Below the pieces are notes generated by a model. That model made no database searches and was not told the DNA's origin. It saw only the letters and a list, made by a program, of their open reading frames with translations. DNA of 64,000 nt, from NCBI RefSeq assembly GCF_902167145.1, contig NC_050098.1, forward strand, positions 117,156,207 through 117,220,206. Direction: 5' to 3'. This document shows positions 36,830 to 48,700 of the stretch, in pieces (within the stretch, counting starts at the first letter, position 1; the number at the start of each line of letters is the position of its first letter). A program made the position numbers and the translations under genes. Source of the stretch: Zea mays (taxonomy: Eukaryota > Streptophyta > Magnoliopsida > Poales > Poaceae).

Positions 36830-39800
36830 TTAACAAAAGAAGTTCCTAGAATCAAGAATATTTAGCTCATGCCTAAGTTTGTTAAAGGTTTGTTCGTCAA
36901 GAGGCTTGGTAAAGATATCGGCTAATTGATCTTTAGTATTAATGTATGCAATCTCGATATCTCCCTTTTGTTGGTGATCCCTTAGAAAATGATACCGAAT
37001 GGCTATGTGCTTAGTGCGGCTATGCTCAACGGGATTATCCGCCATGCGGATTGCACTCTCATTATCACATAGAAGAGGAACTTTGGTTAGTTTGTAACCA
37101 TAGTCCCTAAGGGTTTGCCTCATCCAAAGTAGTTGCGCGCAACAATGGCCTGCGGCAATGTACTCGGCTTCGACGGTAGAAAGAGCGACGGAATTTTGCT
37201 TCTTTGAAGCCCAAGACACCAAGGATCTTCTCAAGAACTGGCAAGTCCCCGATGTGCTCTTTCTATTGATTTTACACCCCGCCCAATCGGCATCCGAATA
37301 ACCAATCAAATCGAATGTGGATCCCCTAGGATACCAAAGCCCAAACTTAGGAGTATAAACTAAATATCTCAAGATTCGTTTTACGGCCGTAAGGTGAGCT
37401 TCCTTAGGGTCGGCTTGTAATCTTGCACACGTACATACGGAAAGCATAATATCCGGTCGAGATGCACATAAATAGAGTAAAGAACCTATCATCGACCGAT
37501 ATACCTTTTGATCCACGGACTTACCTTCCGTGTCGAGGTCGAGATGCCCATTGGTTCCCATGGGTGTCTTGATGGGCTTGGCATCCTTCATCCCAAACTT
37601 GTTTAGAATGTCTTGGGTATACTTCGTTTGGCTAATGAAGGTGCCCTCTTGGAGTTGCTTCACTTGAAATCCTAAGAAATACTTCAACTCCCCCATCATA
37701 GACATCTCGAATTTTTGTGTCATGATCCTACTAAATTCTTCACATGTAGACTCGTCAGTAGACCCAAATATAATATCATCAACATAAATTTGGCATACAA
37801 ACAAGTCATTCTCAAGAGTTTTAGTGAATAAAGTAGGATCGGCCTTTCCGACTTTGAAGCCATTATCTATAAGGAAATCTCTAAGGCATTCATACCATGC
37901 TCTTGGGGCTTGCTTGAGCCCATAAAGCGCCTTAGAGAGTTTATAAACATGGTTAGGGTACTCACTATCTTCAAAGCCGGGAGGTTGCTCAACATAGACC
38001 TCTTCCTTGATAGGTCCATTGAGGAAGGCACTCTTCACGTCCATTTGATAAAGCTTGAAGCCATGGTAAGTAGCATAGGCTAATAATATACGAATTGACT
38101 CAAGCCTAGCTACGGGTGCATAGGTTCACCAAAATCCAAACCTTTGACTTGGGAGTATCCCTTGGCCACAAGTCGAGCTTTGTTCCTTGTCACCACACCA
38201 TGCTCATCTTGCTTGTTGCGGAAGACCCACTTGGTTCCTACAACATTTTGATTAGGACGTGGAACCAAATGCCATACCTCATTCCTAGTGAAGTTGTTGA
38301 GCTCCTCTTGCATCGCCACCACCCAATCCGAATCTTGGAGTGCTTCCTCTACCCTGTGTGGCTCAATAGAGGAAACAAAAGAGTAATGTTCACAAAAATG
38401 TGCAACACGAGATCTAGTGGTTACCCCCTTATGAATGTCGCCGAGGATGGTGTCGACGGGGTGATCTCGTTGGATTGCTTGGTGGACTCTTGGGTGTGGC
38501 GGCCTTTGTTCTTCATCCTCCTTGTCTTGATCATGTGCATCTCCCCCTTGATCATTGCCGTAATCTTGAGGCGGCTCATTTGCTTGATCTTCTCCTTCAT
38601 CAACTTGAGCCTCATCCTCATTTTGAGTTGGTGGGGATGCTTGCGTGGAGGAGGATGGTTGATCTTGTGCATTTGAAGGCTCTTCGGATTCCTTAGGACA
38701 CACATCCCCAATGGACATGTTCCTTAGCGTGATGCATGGAGCCTCTTCATCACCTATCTCATCAAGATCAACTTGCTCTACTTGAGAGACGTTAGTCTCA
38801 TCAAACACAACGTCACAAGAAACTTCAACTTGTCCAGAGGACTTGTTAAAGACTCTATATGCCCTTGTGTTTGAATCATATCCTAGTAAAAAGCCTTCTA
38901 CAGTCTTAGGAGCAAATTTATATTTTCTACCTCTTTTAACAAGAATAAAGCATTTGCTACCAAAGACTCTAAAATATGAAATATTGGGCTTTTTACCGGT
39001 TAGGAGTTCATATGATGTCTTCTTGAGGATTCGGTGTAGATACAACCGGTTGATGGCATAGCAGGCGGTGTTGACCGCCTCGGCCCAAAACCGATCCGAA
39101 GTCTTGTACTCATCAAGCATGGTTCTTGCCATGTCCAATAGAGTTTGATTCTTCCTCTCCACTACACCATTTTGTTGTGGCGTGTAGGGAGAGGAGAACT
39201 CATGCTTGATGCCCTCCTCCTCAAGGAAGCCTTCAATTTGAGAGTTCTTGAACTCCGTCCCGTTGTCGCTTCTAATTTTCTTGATCCTTAAGCCGAACTC
39301 ATTTTGAGCCCGTCTTAAGAATCCCTTTAAGGTCTCTTGGGTGTGAGATTTTTCCTGTAAAAAGAATACCCAAGTGAAGCGAGAATAATCATCCACAATA
39401 ACTAGACAGTACTTACTCCCACCGATGCTTATATAAGCTATCGGGCCGAATAGATCCATGTGTAGGAGCTCTAGTGGCCTGTCAGTCGTCATGATGTTCT
39501 TGTGTGGATGGTGAGCACCAACTTGCTTTCCGGCTTGACATGCGCTACAAATCCTGTCTTTCTCAAAATGAACATTTGTTAATCCTAAAATGTGTTCTCC
39601 CTTTAGAAGCTTATGGAGATTCTTCATCCCAACATGGGCTAGTCAGCGGTGCCAGAGCCAACCCATGTTAGTCTTAGCAATTAAGCAAGTGTCGAGTTCA
39701 GCTTTATCAAAATCTACCAACTATAGCTGACCCTCTAACACTCCCTTAAATGCTATTGAATCATCACTTCTTCTAAAGACAGTGACACCTACATCAGTAA

Positions 39801-40057
39801 AAAGACAGTTGTAACCCATTTGACATTATTGAGAAACGGAAAGCAAATTGTAATCTAAGGAATCTACAAGAAAAACATTAGAAATTGAATGGTCAGGAGA
39901 TATAGCGATTTTACCCAATCCTTTGACCAAACCTTGGTTTCCATCCCCGAATGTGATAGCTCGTTGGGGATCTTGGTTTTTCTCATAGGAGGAGAACATT
40001 TTCTTCTCCCCTGTCATGTGGTTTGTGCACCCGCTGTCGATGATCCAACTTGAGCCC
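36830..40057 (-). pseudogene. SIRE pol: protease, integrase, RT, RNase H
   Basis: Minus strand. Protease WIIDSGCTNHMTG lies near 40030, with intact D-S-G. GAG-pre-integrase (WLWHR...LAHVGMKNLHKL; CSACQAGK) is at about 39660-39525. Integrase has the first Asp in LLHMDLFGP, the second in IRSDNGTEF and Glu in NGVVERKNQ. Next come an acidic Gln/Asp-rich linker and the RT start (WVFRNKQDEHGVVTRNKARL). A frame break near 38110-38050 precedes NGPIKEEVYVEQPPGF. The RT site is QIYVDDIIFGST, and RNase H has YSDADWAG, STVEAEYIA and RTKHIAIRYHF, ending at 36830. In-frame stops occur near 39830, 39720 and 39638 (CGA to TGA between HR and LAH). Close to intact, but not functional as read. Confidence 0.9.
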
Positions 40058-42988
40058 TGTAACGCCCTGAATTTGGGGGTAGAATTTTTTTCCTTTTCTC
40101 TCACCAAATTCGGGCGTTACTCTCTTTTCTCTTTCCTGTTTCGCTCCTTCTTCCCAATTTCAAACCAGTATAGCGACAGGTGTCCGTGTCATGTATAAAC
40201 CAAAACCTAAGTGTCATGGGTGTTGCATCATGCCGACGCACATTTCTTTGTCTGATATTGCGTGTTCGTTTCGTTCTGTCTCGGTTTTCGGTTCGTGATT
40301 GGAGCCCGTGTCGTGCGTCTCGGATTGGGTCGTGCGCGTCGTGGGTTTTCGATCCGCGAAGCGGCTCAGCCCAGCCCAGCCCAGCCCGGCCCGGCCCTGC
40401 GCGCCCCTGTCGCCCACACCCTCCCCATGCGCCCCCTTCTCTCTCTCTCATTTGGATCTCCCGCGCAACAACCTCCCCTCTCCTGCTTCCACCTCTCTCT
40501 CCCCGTGGTGCCCTAGGAATTGGAGACGACGATCACCGGAATTTGGACCCCGAGGTGAGCTCCCCTCCCCTCCTCCTCTCCCTCTCCCTCTCCCTCCTCT
40601 TCTTCCTCCCCCGCGCGCCCTCCCTTTCCCCTGCCCGCGGCGGCCCCCGCCCGCCCTCTGCCCGCGGCGGCCCCCGCCCCTCCCCCTGCTCACCGACGTG
40701 CGGCCCCCGCCCCCTCGCCGGCCCGCGGCGGCGCGGCCCCGCCCGCCCCCCTGCCCGCGACGGCGCCCCCCGCCCCCTGCTCGCCCGGCGCGGCCCCCGG
40801 TGGCTCGGCCCCGGCGGCTCGGCCCCGGCGCGGCCTCAGCCCTCGCGCGCGTCGTTCTGGCCCTTGGCGTGGTTCGCGTGGCCTTGGCGTGGTCTCGCGC
40901 TTCCCCGTTTACCGCTAGTGCGTTCCCGCGTGCGCAACCCGCGCTCGCAGTGATTATTTTTGGTTGGTAGTTAATGTCAAACTCCGTTAGTTAGCGTGCT
41001 GCGTCGCACGCTTTGCCGCGCGACGGATTTGTCTAATTTCATATTCTATTTATGTGTTGCGTCGTGCGCTTCGTCGCGCGACGATCCATTTTAATTTCAT
41101 GTTGTTTAAGGTGTAACGTCGCACGTGTATTCACGCGACGTTCCACTTTAGACTCAATTTAGTCGACGTATGCCGTCGTGCGTTTCGTCGCGCGACGCTT
41201 AACGTCTCTTTATAATTAATGCGAAGTGTCTCGTTGCGTGTTCGGTCGCGGGACGAGTCGTTATTTTCTTAATTTGTTTTAGAGTGCTATGTCGCGCGTC
41301 TCGCCGCGCGACAATTCTTTTTATTTATCTTCATCCGCTTATAATGATTAGACATGAAACATGACTTTACTTTACGCTAAACATAGTGTCTACATTAATT
41401 TCCTTCTATTAAGCGAGTGGTTAATTTATAATCATGTAACGTGACCGTTTCTCGACTGTCTTGTTCTCTTTCTCTCTTAACCGTAATTGCGAGCCCGCGT
41501 GGAACGTCTGTTTACTTACTGCATTCTATTGTATGGTGTACTGTTCTTTTATATTAAATATGTGGATGTATGTGTGTTTGCGCTCACATAGAGAACGATC
41601 CGGTCGGAGAACCCAAAGAACTCGCAGGAGAAGCCCCTGAGCAGCAGTCGGTTGGTGGAGGCAAGTGTCCCTTGACCTATCTCTGTCCTATATATTCTTT
41701 AATTCACCTCCCGCATTATACATGTATACTTAAGGATTGACTAGCTTTGTTATCCATATCCTTGTTTACCTATTTGGGTTGGATTATTATCGTTTAGCTT
41801 TATGCTATTGCTCAAACTCTAATCAATGAACATGATGAGATTATCTATGATACGCTGTTTTCCCTTCTCTTATTATGATGTTGTACTTGTGGCCTTTAAG
41901 GGGGCTCGAGCGGTTTCTCGAGTGCCTCTCCGTAAGGACCTGTTCTATGGATGACCGCCCGGGAAAACATTGCAACCATGAGGGTGGAATGGGGTGCCCT
42001 TAGCTGAATAATTAGAGGATCCGGGGTGTAGTTCGCTTAGCCGTTGTGCCGTCAATGGGGCTCGGTGTATGCGGCTCGCTCTGCCAAGTTTGGGTTCGCC
42101 CCTTGGGGAGGAGTGCGGTACGTTTAGGAAACCTAACGGGTGGCTACAGCCCCGGTGAATCTTTGTAAAGGCTACGTAGTGATGCCCTGCTGGGTCACCT
42201 TGGTAGTGATCAATGGAGAGTCATGATCTCCGGGCAGAAAGGGAATCGCGACTTGTGGGTAAAGTGCACAACCTCTGCAGAGTGTTTGAAAACTGATATA
42301 TCAGCCGTGCTCGCGGTTATGAGCGGCCAAGGGAGCTCCAGTGATTAGTGGTACTTGATCAGAGACATTTTGGTTTACAGGTGGCAATGAGATTGATGGT
42401 TCGGGTTATGACTATGGTGCTGGTAAGTGGTATTCTTTCCGTTTGGAAAGGGTACATCGGGCTAATAACTTGGGTTAATGCTAAAACCTGACTTTCTATT
42501 AGTAAATAATAATCTGACCAACTAAAAGCAACTGCTTGACTTATCCCCACATAAAGCTAGTCCACTACAGCCAAACAGGATACTTGCTGAGTATGTTGAT
42601 GTGTACTCACCCTTGCTCTACACACCAAACCCCCCATCCCCAGGTTGTCAGCATTGCAACCACTGCTCAGGCGAAGATGAAGCTGTGGAAGGAGACTTCC
42701 AGGAGTTCCAAGTCTACGACGAGTTCTAGGCGTGGGTTAGCGGCAACCCCCAGTCGGCTGCCTGTGAAGGCCGCGGTTATCTACGTTTCGTTTTCGCACT
42801 TTGATTTATTGTAAGGACTATATGGACGTCTCAGACGTATGATGTAATTGACTATTATTTCCCTTTTTAATACCATTTTGAGCACTGTGTGATGATGTCC
42901 ATGTTGTGTAACTGCTGTGTACGTGAATAACTGATCCTGGCACGTACATGGTTCGCATTCGGTTTGCCTTCTAAAACCGGGTGTGACA
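40058..42988 (+). repeat. 5' LTR of the Tekay-like element
   Basis: 2931 bp. A possible TATA (TGTATAAACC, near 40191) is followed by a pyrimidine-rich leader, a GC-rich block (40555-40950), repeated GTCGCGCG-type words (41000-41330) and three exon-like blocks (41594-42729). Confidence 0.96.
41594..42729 (+). other. phase-compatible exon-like blocks inside the 5' LTR
   Basis: Three blocks have splice-like borders: A 41594-41660 (acceptor TAGAG, donor GAG|GCAAGT, GC type), B 42381-42422 (TTTACAG acceptor, donor G|GTAAGT) and C from 42644 (CCCCAG acceptor) to a TAG stop at 42727-42729. Joined, they keep one frame open for 64 codons. The pieces read NDPVGEPKELAGE..., GNEIDGSGYDYGA and CQHCNHCSGEDE..., ending YDEF. 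A leader donor CCGAG|GTGAGC at 40555 is phase-compatible with block A. Whether this is a captured gene, a spliced leader or chance is unknown; I see no known family. Confidence 0.5.
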
Positions 42989-42992
42989 TAAG

Positions 42993-43010
42993 TGGTATCA
43001 AAGCCGTGCT
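42993..43010 (+). other. tRNA-iMet-type primer-binding site (Tekay-like element)
   Basis: TGGTATCAAAGCCGTGCT lies four bases after the 5' LTR. It matches the common plant TGGTATCAGAGC primer site for initiator Met tRNA with one change. Confidence 0.85.
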
Positions 43011-43249
43011 GACTGTAGGACCGCTAACCTAGAGTAGAATGGTCGTTCTAAGGACTATAGACCTTTGTCCCTGCCTTGACTTTGATATCCCTTCAAAAGT
43101 TGGTCAAATCGACCAAAAACTATGTTCTACTGTATATTATACCTTGCTGAAAATTGTGTTTTATTCTAATCCTTCATTTATTTATGGTTCATTACTTGCT
43201 GGTCATATTAATTCTGTTCTCACTCTTTTGCTTGTGGTGTCTTTTGTAG

Positions 43250-44263
43250 ATGGCTCGTCTTAGACACACTGCACGAAAGACCGTCATCCCCTTCTTACCC
43301 TCCCGCCTTGCTGAGCGTCCGCTTCGCCGTCCCGTGGTCGGACAGTCCAACCACTTGGAGAGGCTGCACCACCGCCTGCATGAGGAGCAGGAGCGTCGAC
43401 GACAGGAGCAGCAGGGCTCTTCTTTCTCGCTCCAATAGGAGATAGAGTCCGTGAGGAGCTGCTCCCCCGTGCTTCCTCTGGAGGCGCCCCCTGCACCACC
43501 ACTGGGCGCCCCAGCCTCTGGAGTAGCTGCTGGAGGAGACCCAGACGACGGAGGTGGCGACGACAGCTCGAGCCACGACACCGACTTCTCTGCTGACCAG
43601 GAGCCGGAAGGATGGGTTGCTCGACCCATCACTCGCGACGCTGCTCGCGGGTGTCACTTCCACGATGCGCTCGACACCCTGCTACGTCGGGCACTTAACC
43701 GACGTACTTGGTCCATCGAGTATCGCTGTGTGGTCTACCAGCATAGTCGCGGGGTCTACCCGGACCGCTGGGAGGCGACCTGCTTGGTGCGCCGTCCGGA
43801 GAACAGTCTCCAGGGTGCTGAGGTCTACTCAGAGCACTATTCTATCTCTGAGCGGGACTCAGCTGAGGCGGCCATGCAAGATGCTGCACGGCGTGCGCTT
43901 TCGCACTACTGCTCGGTTCTCGGTGGGGTAGCTGACGGTCTCAACCTGAAGTATTACCCCCGCCGTCCATCTGGTAGCACAGGAGGCGTGATTGTCTCAC
44001 CTGTCGGTGAGGACAATCCTAGGTTGAGCAGCACAGTCAACCTAGCCGCCGTGCTAAACACGGAGCTGGACCATACATTAGACGAGCTGAGTAGGGCTCG
44101 TGCTGAGATCGCCTTGCTGCGGGCTGAGCGCGCGGAACGTCGTCACCTGGATGACGGTTCCCCCGCTCCCGTCGGGACTCAGCACCCGTACCGCTCACCT
44201 CGGCGTGGACGCCAGCCTTATGGCAATCCCGACTGCAAGACCAAGATAAATCTAGAACCATAG
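43250..44263 (+). pseudogene. extra ORF upstream of gag (ORF0), dsRBD-like pattern, one stop
   Basis: Starts MARLRHTARKTVIPFLP at 43250, immediately after a TTTTGTAG acceptor-like sequence, and ends at 44263. The frame is broken only by TAG at 43436-43438 (one C-to-T change from CAG). The 5' third is Arg/Gln-rich, then Pro/Ala/Asp-rich. The middle (about 43690-43930) reads YRCVVYQHSRGVYPDRWEAT, later HYSISERDSAEAAMQDAARR and ALSHY. That resembles, in order, the strands and final helix of a dsRNA-binding fold; this is my inference, not a family match. The C-terminus has a leucine/alanine coiled coil (LDHTLDELSRARAEIALLRA). Extra ORFs before gag are known in some plant gypsy elements; the function of this one is unknown. 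Confidence 0.6.
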
Positions 44264-44668
44264 ATCGTTAGAGTTGGATCTTGTAATTAATACAAAATAT
44301 ATACGTAGAAGCTACAGTCTTAGCGTTAGTCTCGGTCTTAGCTAGTCTTAGTTAGACAGAGTAGTTTGCTATATCCTGTGCATTTATGTTTGTCATGATG
44401 AACTATGTTTGGTTTGGATCTTTGTAATGACTGTCACCAGAGTGTGGGTATCCCCTGCATTTTGGTTTACCTGTTATATGTTAAAGGAGTTAGCTATATA
44501 GTTGGGAAACCTTTTATTCCACTTTCCTCTTTATCTGAGAAGCTGTGTGGTCTGTGTTGGAGATCAGTAAAGATGCTCATCTGTTCAGTGCTGTTGAAGA
44601 ATTCTATACTCTTTTCTTATGCTGCAAGATTTGCCAGATCAGTTCTGATGTGTGGTTGCATTCTGCAG

Positions 44669-45770
44669 ATGTCAGAGAACAGGCGCAGAGGAGGAAGGCG
44701 TGCTCAGCAGGAGCGAGCCGCTCAGCAGGATGAGGTGCCCCAGCAACAGCACCTGCCGCCCCCGCCCCCGATGTCGATCGAGCAGATGTTTCTGATGCAG
44801 ACTCAGGCAGTTCAAGCCATCGGTCAGACTCTGGCCGCCATTCAACAGCAGCAGCAGCAGCAGGCCCCACCTTAGCCTCAGATGCCTCAGATGCCCAGAG
44901 ACAAGCGTGCTGAATTCATGAGAGGTCATCCACCAACGTTTGCTCATTCTTCTGACCCCATGGATGCTGAAGACTGGCTGCGCACTGTGGAGCGGGAGTT
45001 GCATACCGCTCAGTGCGATGATAGGGAGAAAGTCCTGTATGGTCGGAGCAGCTTAGTCATGGTGGGAGTCTTACCTCGCCACCCATGCCCACCCGACACC
45101 ATCACTTGGGAAGAGTTCAGAGGTAGCTTTCGTCAGTACCATGTGCCTGCAGGTCTGATGACAGTGAAGAAGGAGTTCCTGGCCCTCAAGCAAGGGTCAT
45201 CGTCTGTCAGTGAGTACCGAGACAGGTTTCTGCAGTTGTCCCGCTATGCTTCTGAAGATGTCAACACCGATGCCAAGCGATAGTACCGTTTCCTGAGAGG
45301 CTTGGTTGACCCTCTTCAGTACCAACTGATGAATCACACATTCCCGACATTCCAGCACCTGATTGACAGGGCAATCATGACAGAGAGAAAGCGTAAGGAG
45401 ATGGAGGATTGTGAGCGCAAGATCAGTGGACCCCAGCCTGGAAGCAGCAATCGTCCTCGTTTCTCAGGCAATCAACCTCAGCAGTTCAGGCAGAACCAAC
45501 ATCCACCTCAGCAGCATCAGCAGTTCCAAAGGCAGTATCCTCAGCACTAGTATCAGAACCGTCAAAGCAATCAGTCAGGAGGTCAGTTTCAGAGGCAGAA
45601 TCAGCAGGCACCTCGTCTTCCTGCCCCAGCAAACCAGCAGAACAGTCAGGCAGCACCAGCTCAGGTTGGAAACAGAGCATGTTTCCACTGTGGAGAGCAA
45701 GGTCACTGGGTGATGCAATGTCCGAAGAAGGCAGCCCAGCAGCAGTCAGGCCCCAACGCCCCAGCAAAGC
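44669..45770 (+). pseudogene. Tekay-like gag
   Basis: Starts MSENRRRGGRRAQQERAAQQ at 44669, directly after a TTCTGCAG acceptor-like sequence. A Gln-rich N-terminus is followed by the retrotransposon gag core (FMRGHPPTFAHSSDPMDAED, then WEEFRGSFRQYHVPAGLM, and EYRDRFLQLSRYA) and a CCHC knuckle [14 protein letters not shown] at about 45680-45722. TAG stops at 44873-44875, 45281-45283 and 45548-45550 interrupt one continuous frame. Each is explained by a single CAG-to-TAG change. Gag runs into pol without a frame change. The 45770 end is only a domain boundary. Confidence 0.88.
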
Positions 45771-48700
45771 AGAATGTGTCTCAGCCTGGTGCAGGCAACC
45801 GCTCTCAGCCGCACTACAATCATGGAAGACTGAACCACTTGGAGGCTGAAGCAGTTCAGGAGACCCCCGACATGATAGTAGGTATGTTCCCAGTCGACTC
45901 CCATATTGCAGAAGTGTTATTTGATACTGGAGCAACGCATTCTTTCGTTACTGCAGCATGGGTAGAAGCACATAATCTTCCAATTACTACCATGTCAACC
46001 CCCATTCAAATTGACTCAGCCGGTGGTAGAATTCGAGCCGATAGCATTTGTTTGAATATAAGTGTGGAAATAAGGGGGATATCGTTTCCCGCCAACCACA
46101 TAGTGATGGGTACTCAGGGAATAGATGTCATCCTAGGGATGAATTGGCTAGATAAGTATCAGTCAGTTATCAGTTGTGATAAAAGGACAATCAAATTGAT
46201 GTCCCCACTAGGAGAGGAAGTGGTGACCGAGTTAGTCCCGCCTGAGCCGAAGAAAGGAAGTTGTTATCAGATGGCCGTTGATAGCAGTGAAGCAGACCCA
46301 ATTGAGAGCATCAAGGTTGTGTCCGAGTTCCCAGGTGTGTTTCCAAAGGACTTACCGGGTATGCCACCAGAGCGGAAAGTTGAGTTTGCTATAGAGCTTC
46401 TTCCTGGAACCGCCCCTATCTTTAAGAGGGCTTACAGAATATCTGGACCAGAGTTGGTTGAGCTTAAGAAGCAGATTGATGAGCTGTCAGAGAAAGGTTA
46501 CATTCGGCCAAGCACCTCACCTTGGGCCGCCCCTGTCCTATTTGTGGAGAAGAAAGATGGCACCAAAAGGATGTGTATCGATTACCGAGCTCTGAATGAA
46601 GTCACGATCAAGAACAAGTATCCCTTGCCCAGAATAGAAGATCTGTTTGACCAGTTGAGAGGAGCCAGTGTGTTCTCCAAGATTGATCTGAGGTCAGGTT
46701 ATCATCAGCTCAGGATCCGACCTTCGGACATTCCGAAGACGACATTCATTTCCAAGTATGGGTTGTATGAGTTCATAGTGATGTCTTTTGGTTTGACCAA
46801 TGCGCCAGCCTTTTTCATGAATCTGATGAATAGTGTATTCATGGATTATCTTGACAAGTTTGTGGTGGTATTCATTGACGACATTCTGATTTATTCTCAA
46901 AGCGAAGAAGAACATGCAGATCATTTGAGGATGGTATTGCGGAGATTGCGAGAGCACCAGTTGTATGCAAAGTTGAGTAAATGTGAATTCTGGATCAATG
47001 AAGTCATGTTCTTGGGTCACATGATCAACAAAGAAGGATTGGCTATGGATCCGAAGAAAGTGGCAGACATTCTGAACTGGAAAGCGCCAACAGATGCCCG
47101 AGGAATCAAGAGTTTCATTAGAATGGCCGGATATTATCGGCGATTCATTGAAGGGTTTTCGAAGATTGCGAAACCAATGACAGCGTTGCTAGGCAACAAG
47201 GTTGAGTTCAAGTGGACCCAAAAATGTCAAGAGGCCTTTGAAGCGCTGAAAGAGAAGTTGACTACAGCGCCTGTCTTAGTCTTACCTGATGTGCACAAGC
47301 CCTTCTCGGTGTATTGTGATGCTTGTTACACAGGTTTGGGATGTGTGTTGATGCAAGAGGGAAGAGTTGTGGCTTACTCGTCCCGACAGCTGAAGGTTCA
47401 TGAGAAGAACTACCCAATCCATGATCTAGAGTTGGCAGCAGTGGTTCACGCACTGAAGACATGGAGGCACTACTTGTATGGACAAAAATGTGATGTTTAC
47501 ACAGACCACAAGAGTCTGAAGTACATATTCACTCAGTCAGAGTTGAATATGAGGCAGCGAAGATGGTTAGAGTTGATCAAAGACTATGAGTTGGAGATTC
47601 ACTACCATCCAGGCAAAGCAAACATAGTGGCAGATGCTTTGAGCAGGAAGAGTCAAGTCAATCTGATGGTCGCTCGTCCGATGCCTTACGAGTTGGCCAA
47701 AGAGTTTGACAGGTTGATCCTCGGATTTCTGAACAATTCGCGAGGAGTCACAGTTGAGTTGGAACCTACCTTGGAACGGGAAATCAAAGAAGCACAGAAG
47801 AATGATGAGAAGATCAGTGAGATCCGGCGACTGATTCTAGATGGCAGAAGCAAAGATTTTCGAGAAGATGCAGAGGGTGTGATATGGTTCAAAGACCGCT
47901 TGTGTGTTCCCAATGTCCAATCCATTCGAAAGTTGATCCTCAAGGAAGCTCATGAGACAGCCTATTCGATTCACCCTGGCAGTGAGAAGATGTATCAGGA
48001 TCTGAAGAAGAAATTCTGGTAGTACGGAATGAAGAGGGAAATCGCAGAGCATGTGGCTATGTGTGATAGTTGTCGACGGCTCAAGGCAGAGCACCAGAGA
48101 CCAGCTAGATTGTTGCAACCGTTGCAAATCCCTCAATGGAAATGGGATGAAATCGGTATGGATTTCATAGTCGGATTGCCTCGCACTCGAGCCGGCTACG
48201 ATTCCATTTGGGTAGTAGTGGACCGCTTGACCAAGTCAGCCCACTTCATACCAGTCAAGACCAACTACAGCAGTGCAGTATTGGCAGAGTTGTATATGTC
48301 TCGGATCGTTTGTCTTCATGGTGTGCCAAAGAAGATAGTGTCAGACAGAGGAACACAGTTCACCTCTCATTTCTGGCAGCAGTTGCACGAAGCCTTGGGC
48401 ACACATTTGAATTTCAGTTCAGCTTATCATCCGCAGACAGTTGGTCAGACCGAAAGAACCAATCAAATTCTTGAAGACATGTTGAGAGCCTGTGCGTTGC
48501 AAGATCAGTCCGGATGGGACAAGAGATTGCCTTATGCAGAGTTTTCCTATAACAACAGTTACCAGGCCAGTTTGAGGATGTCACCATTTCAAGCGCTCTA
48601 TGGAAGGAGTTGTAGGACTCCGTTGCAATGGGATCAGCCTGGAGAAAAGCAAGTATTCGGGGCAGACATTCTGCTTGAAGCCGAAGAGAACATCAAGATG

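Noticed and set aside
40180..40953. Long GC-rich open frame across the start of the Tekay 5' LTR (also 49367-50306)
   Set aside because: Pro/Ala/Arg-rich low-complexity sequence, open in several frames and both strands because of GC content. It changes frame between the two LTRs and crosses a strong splice donor.
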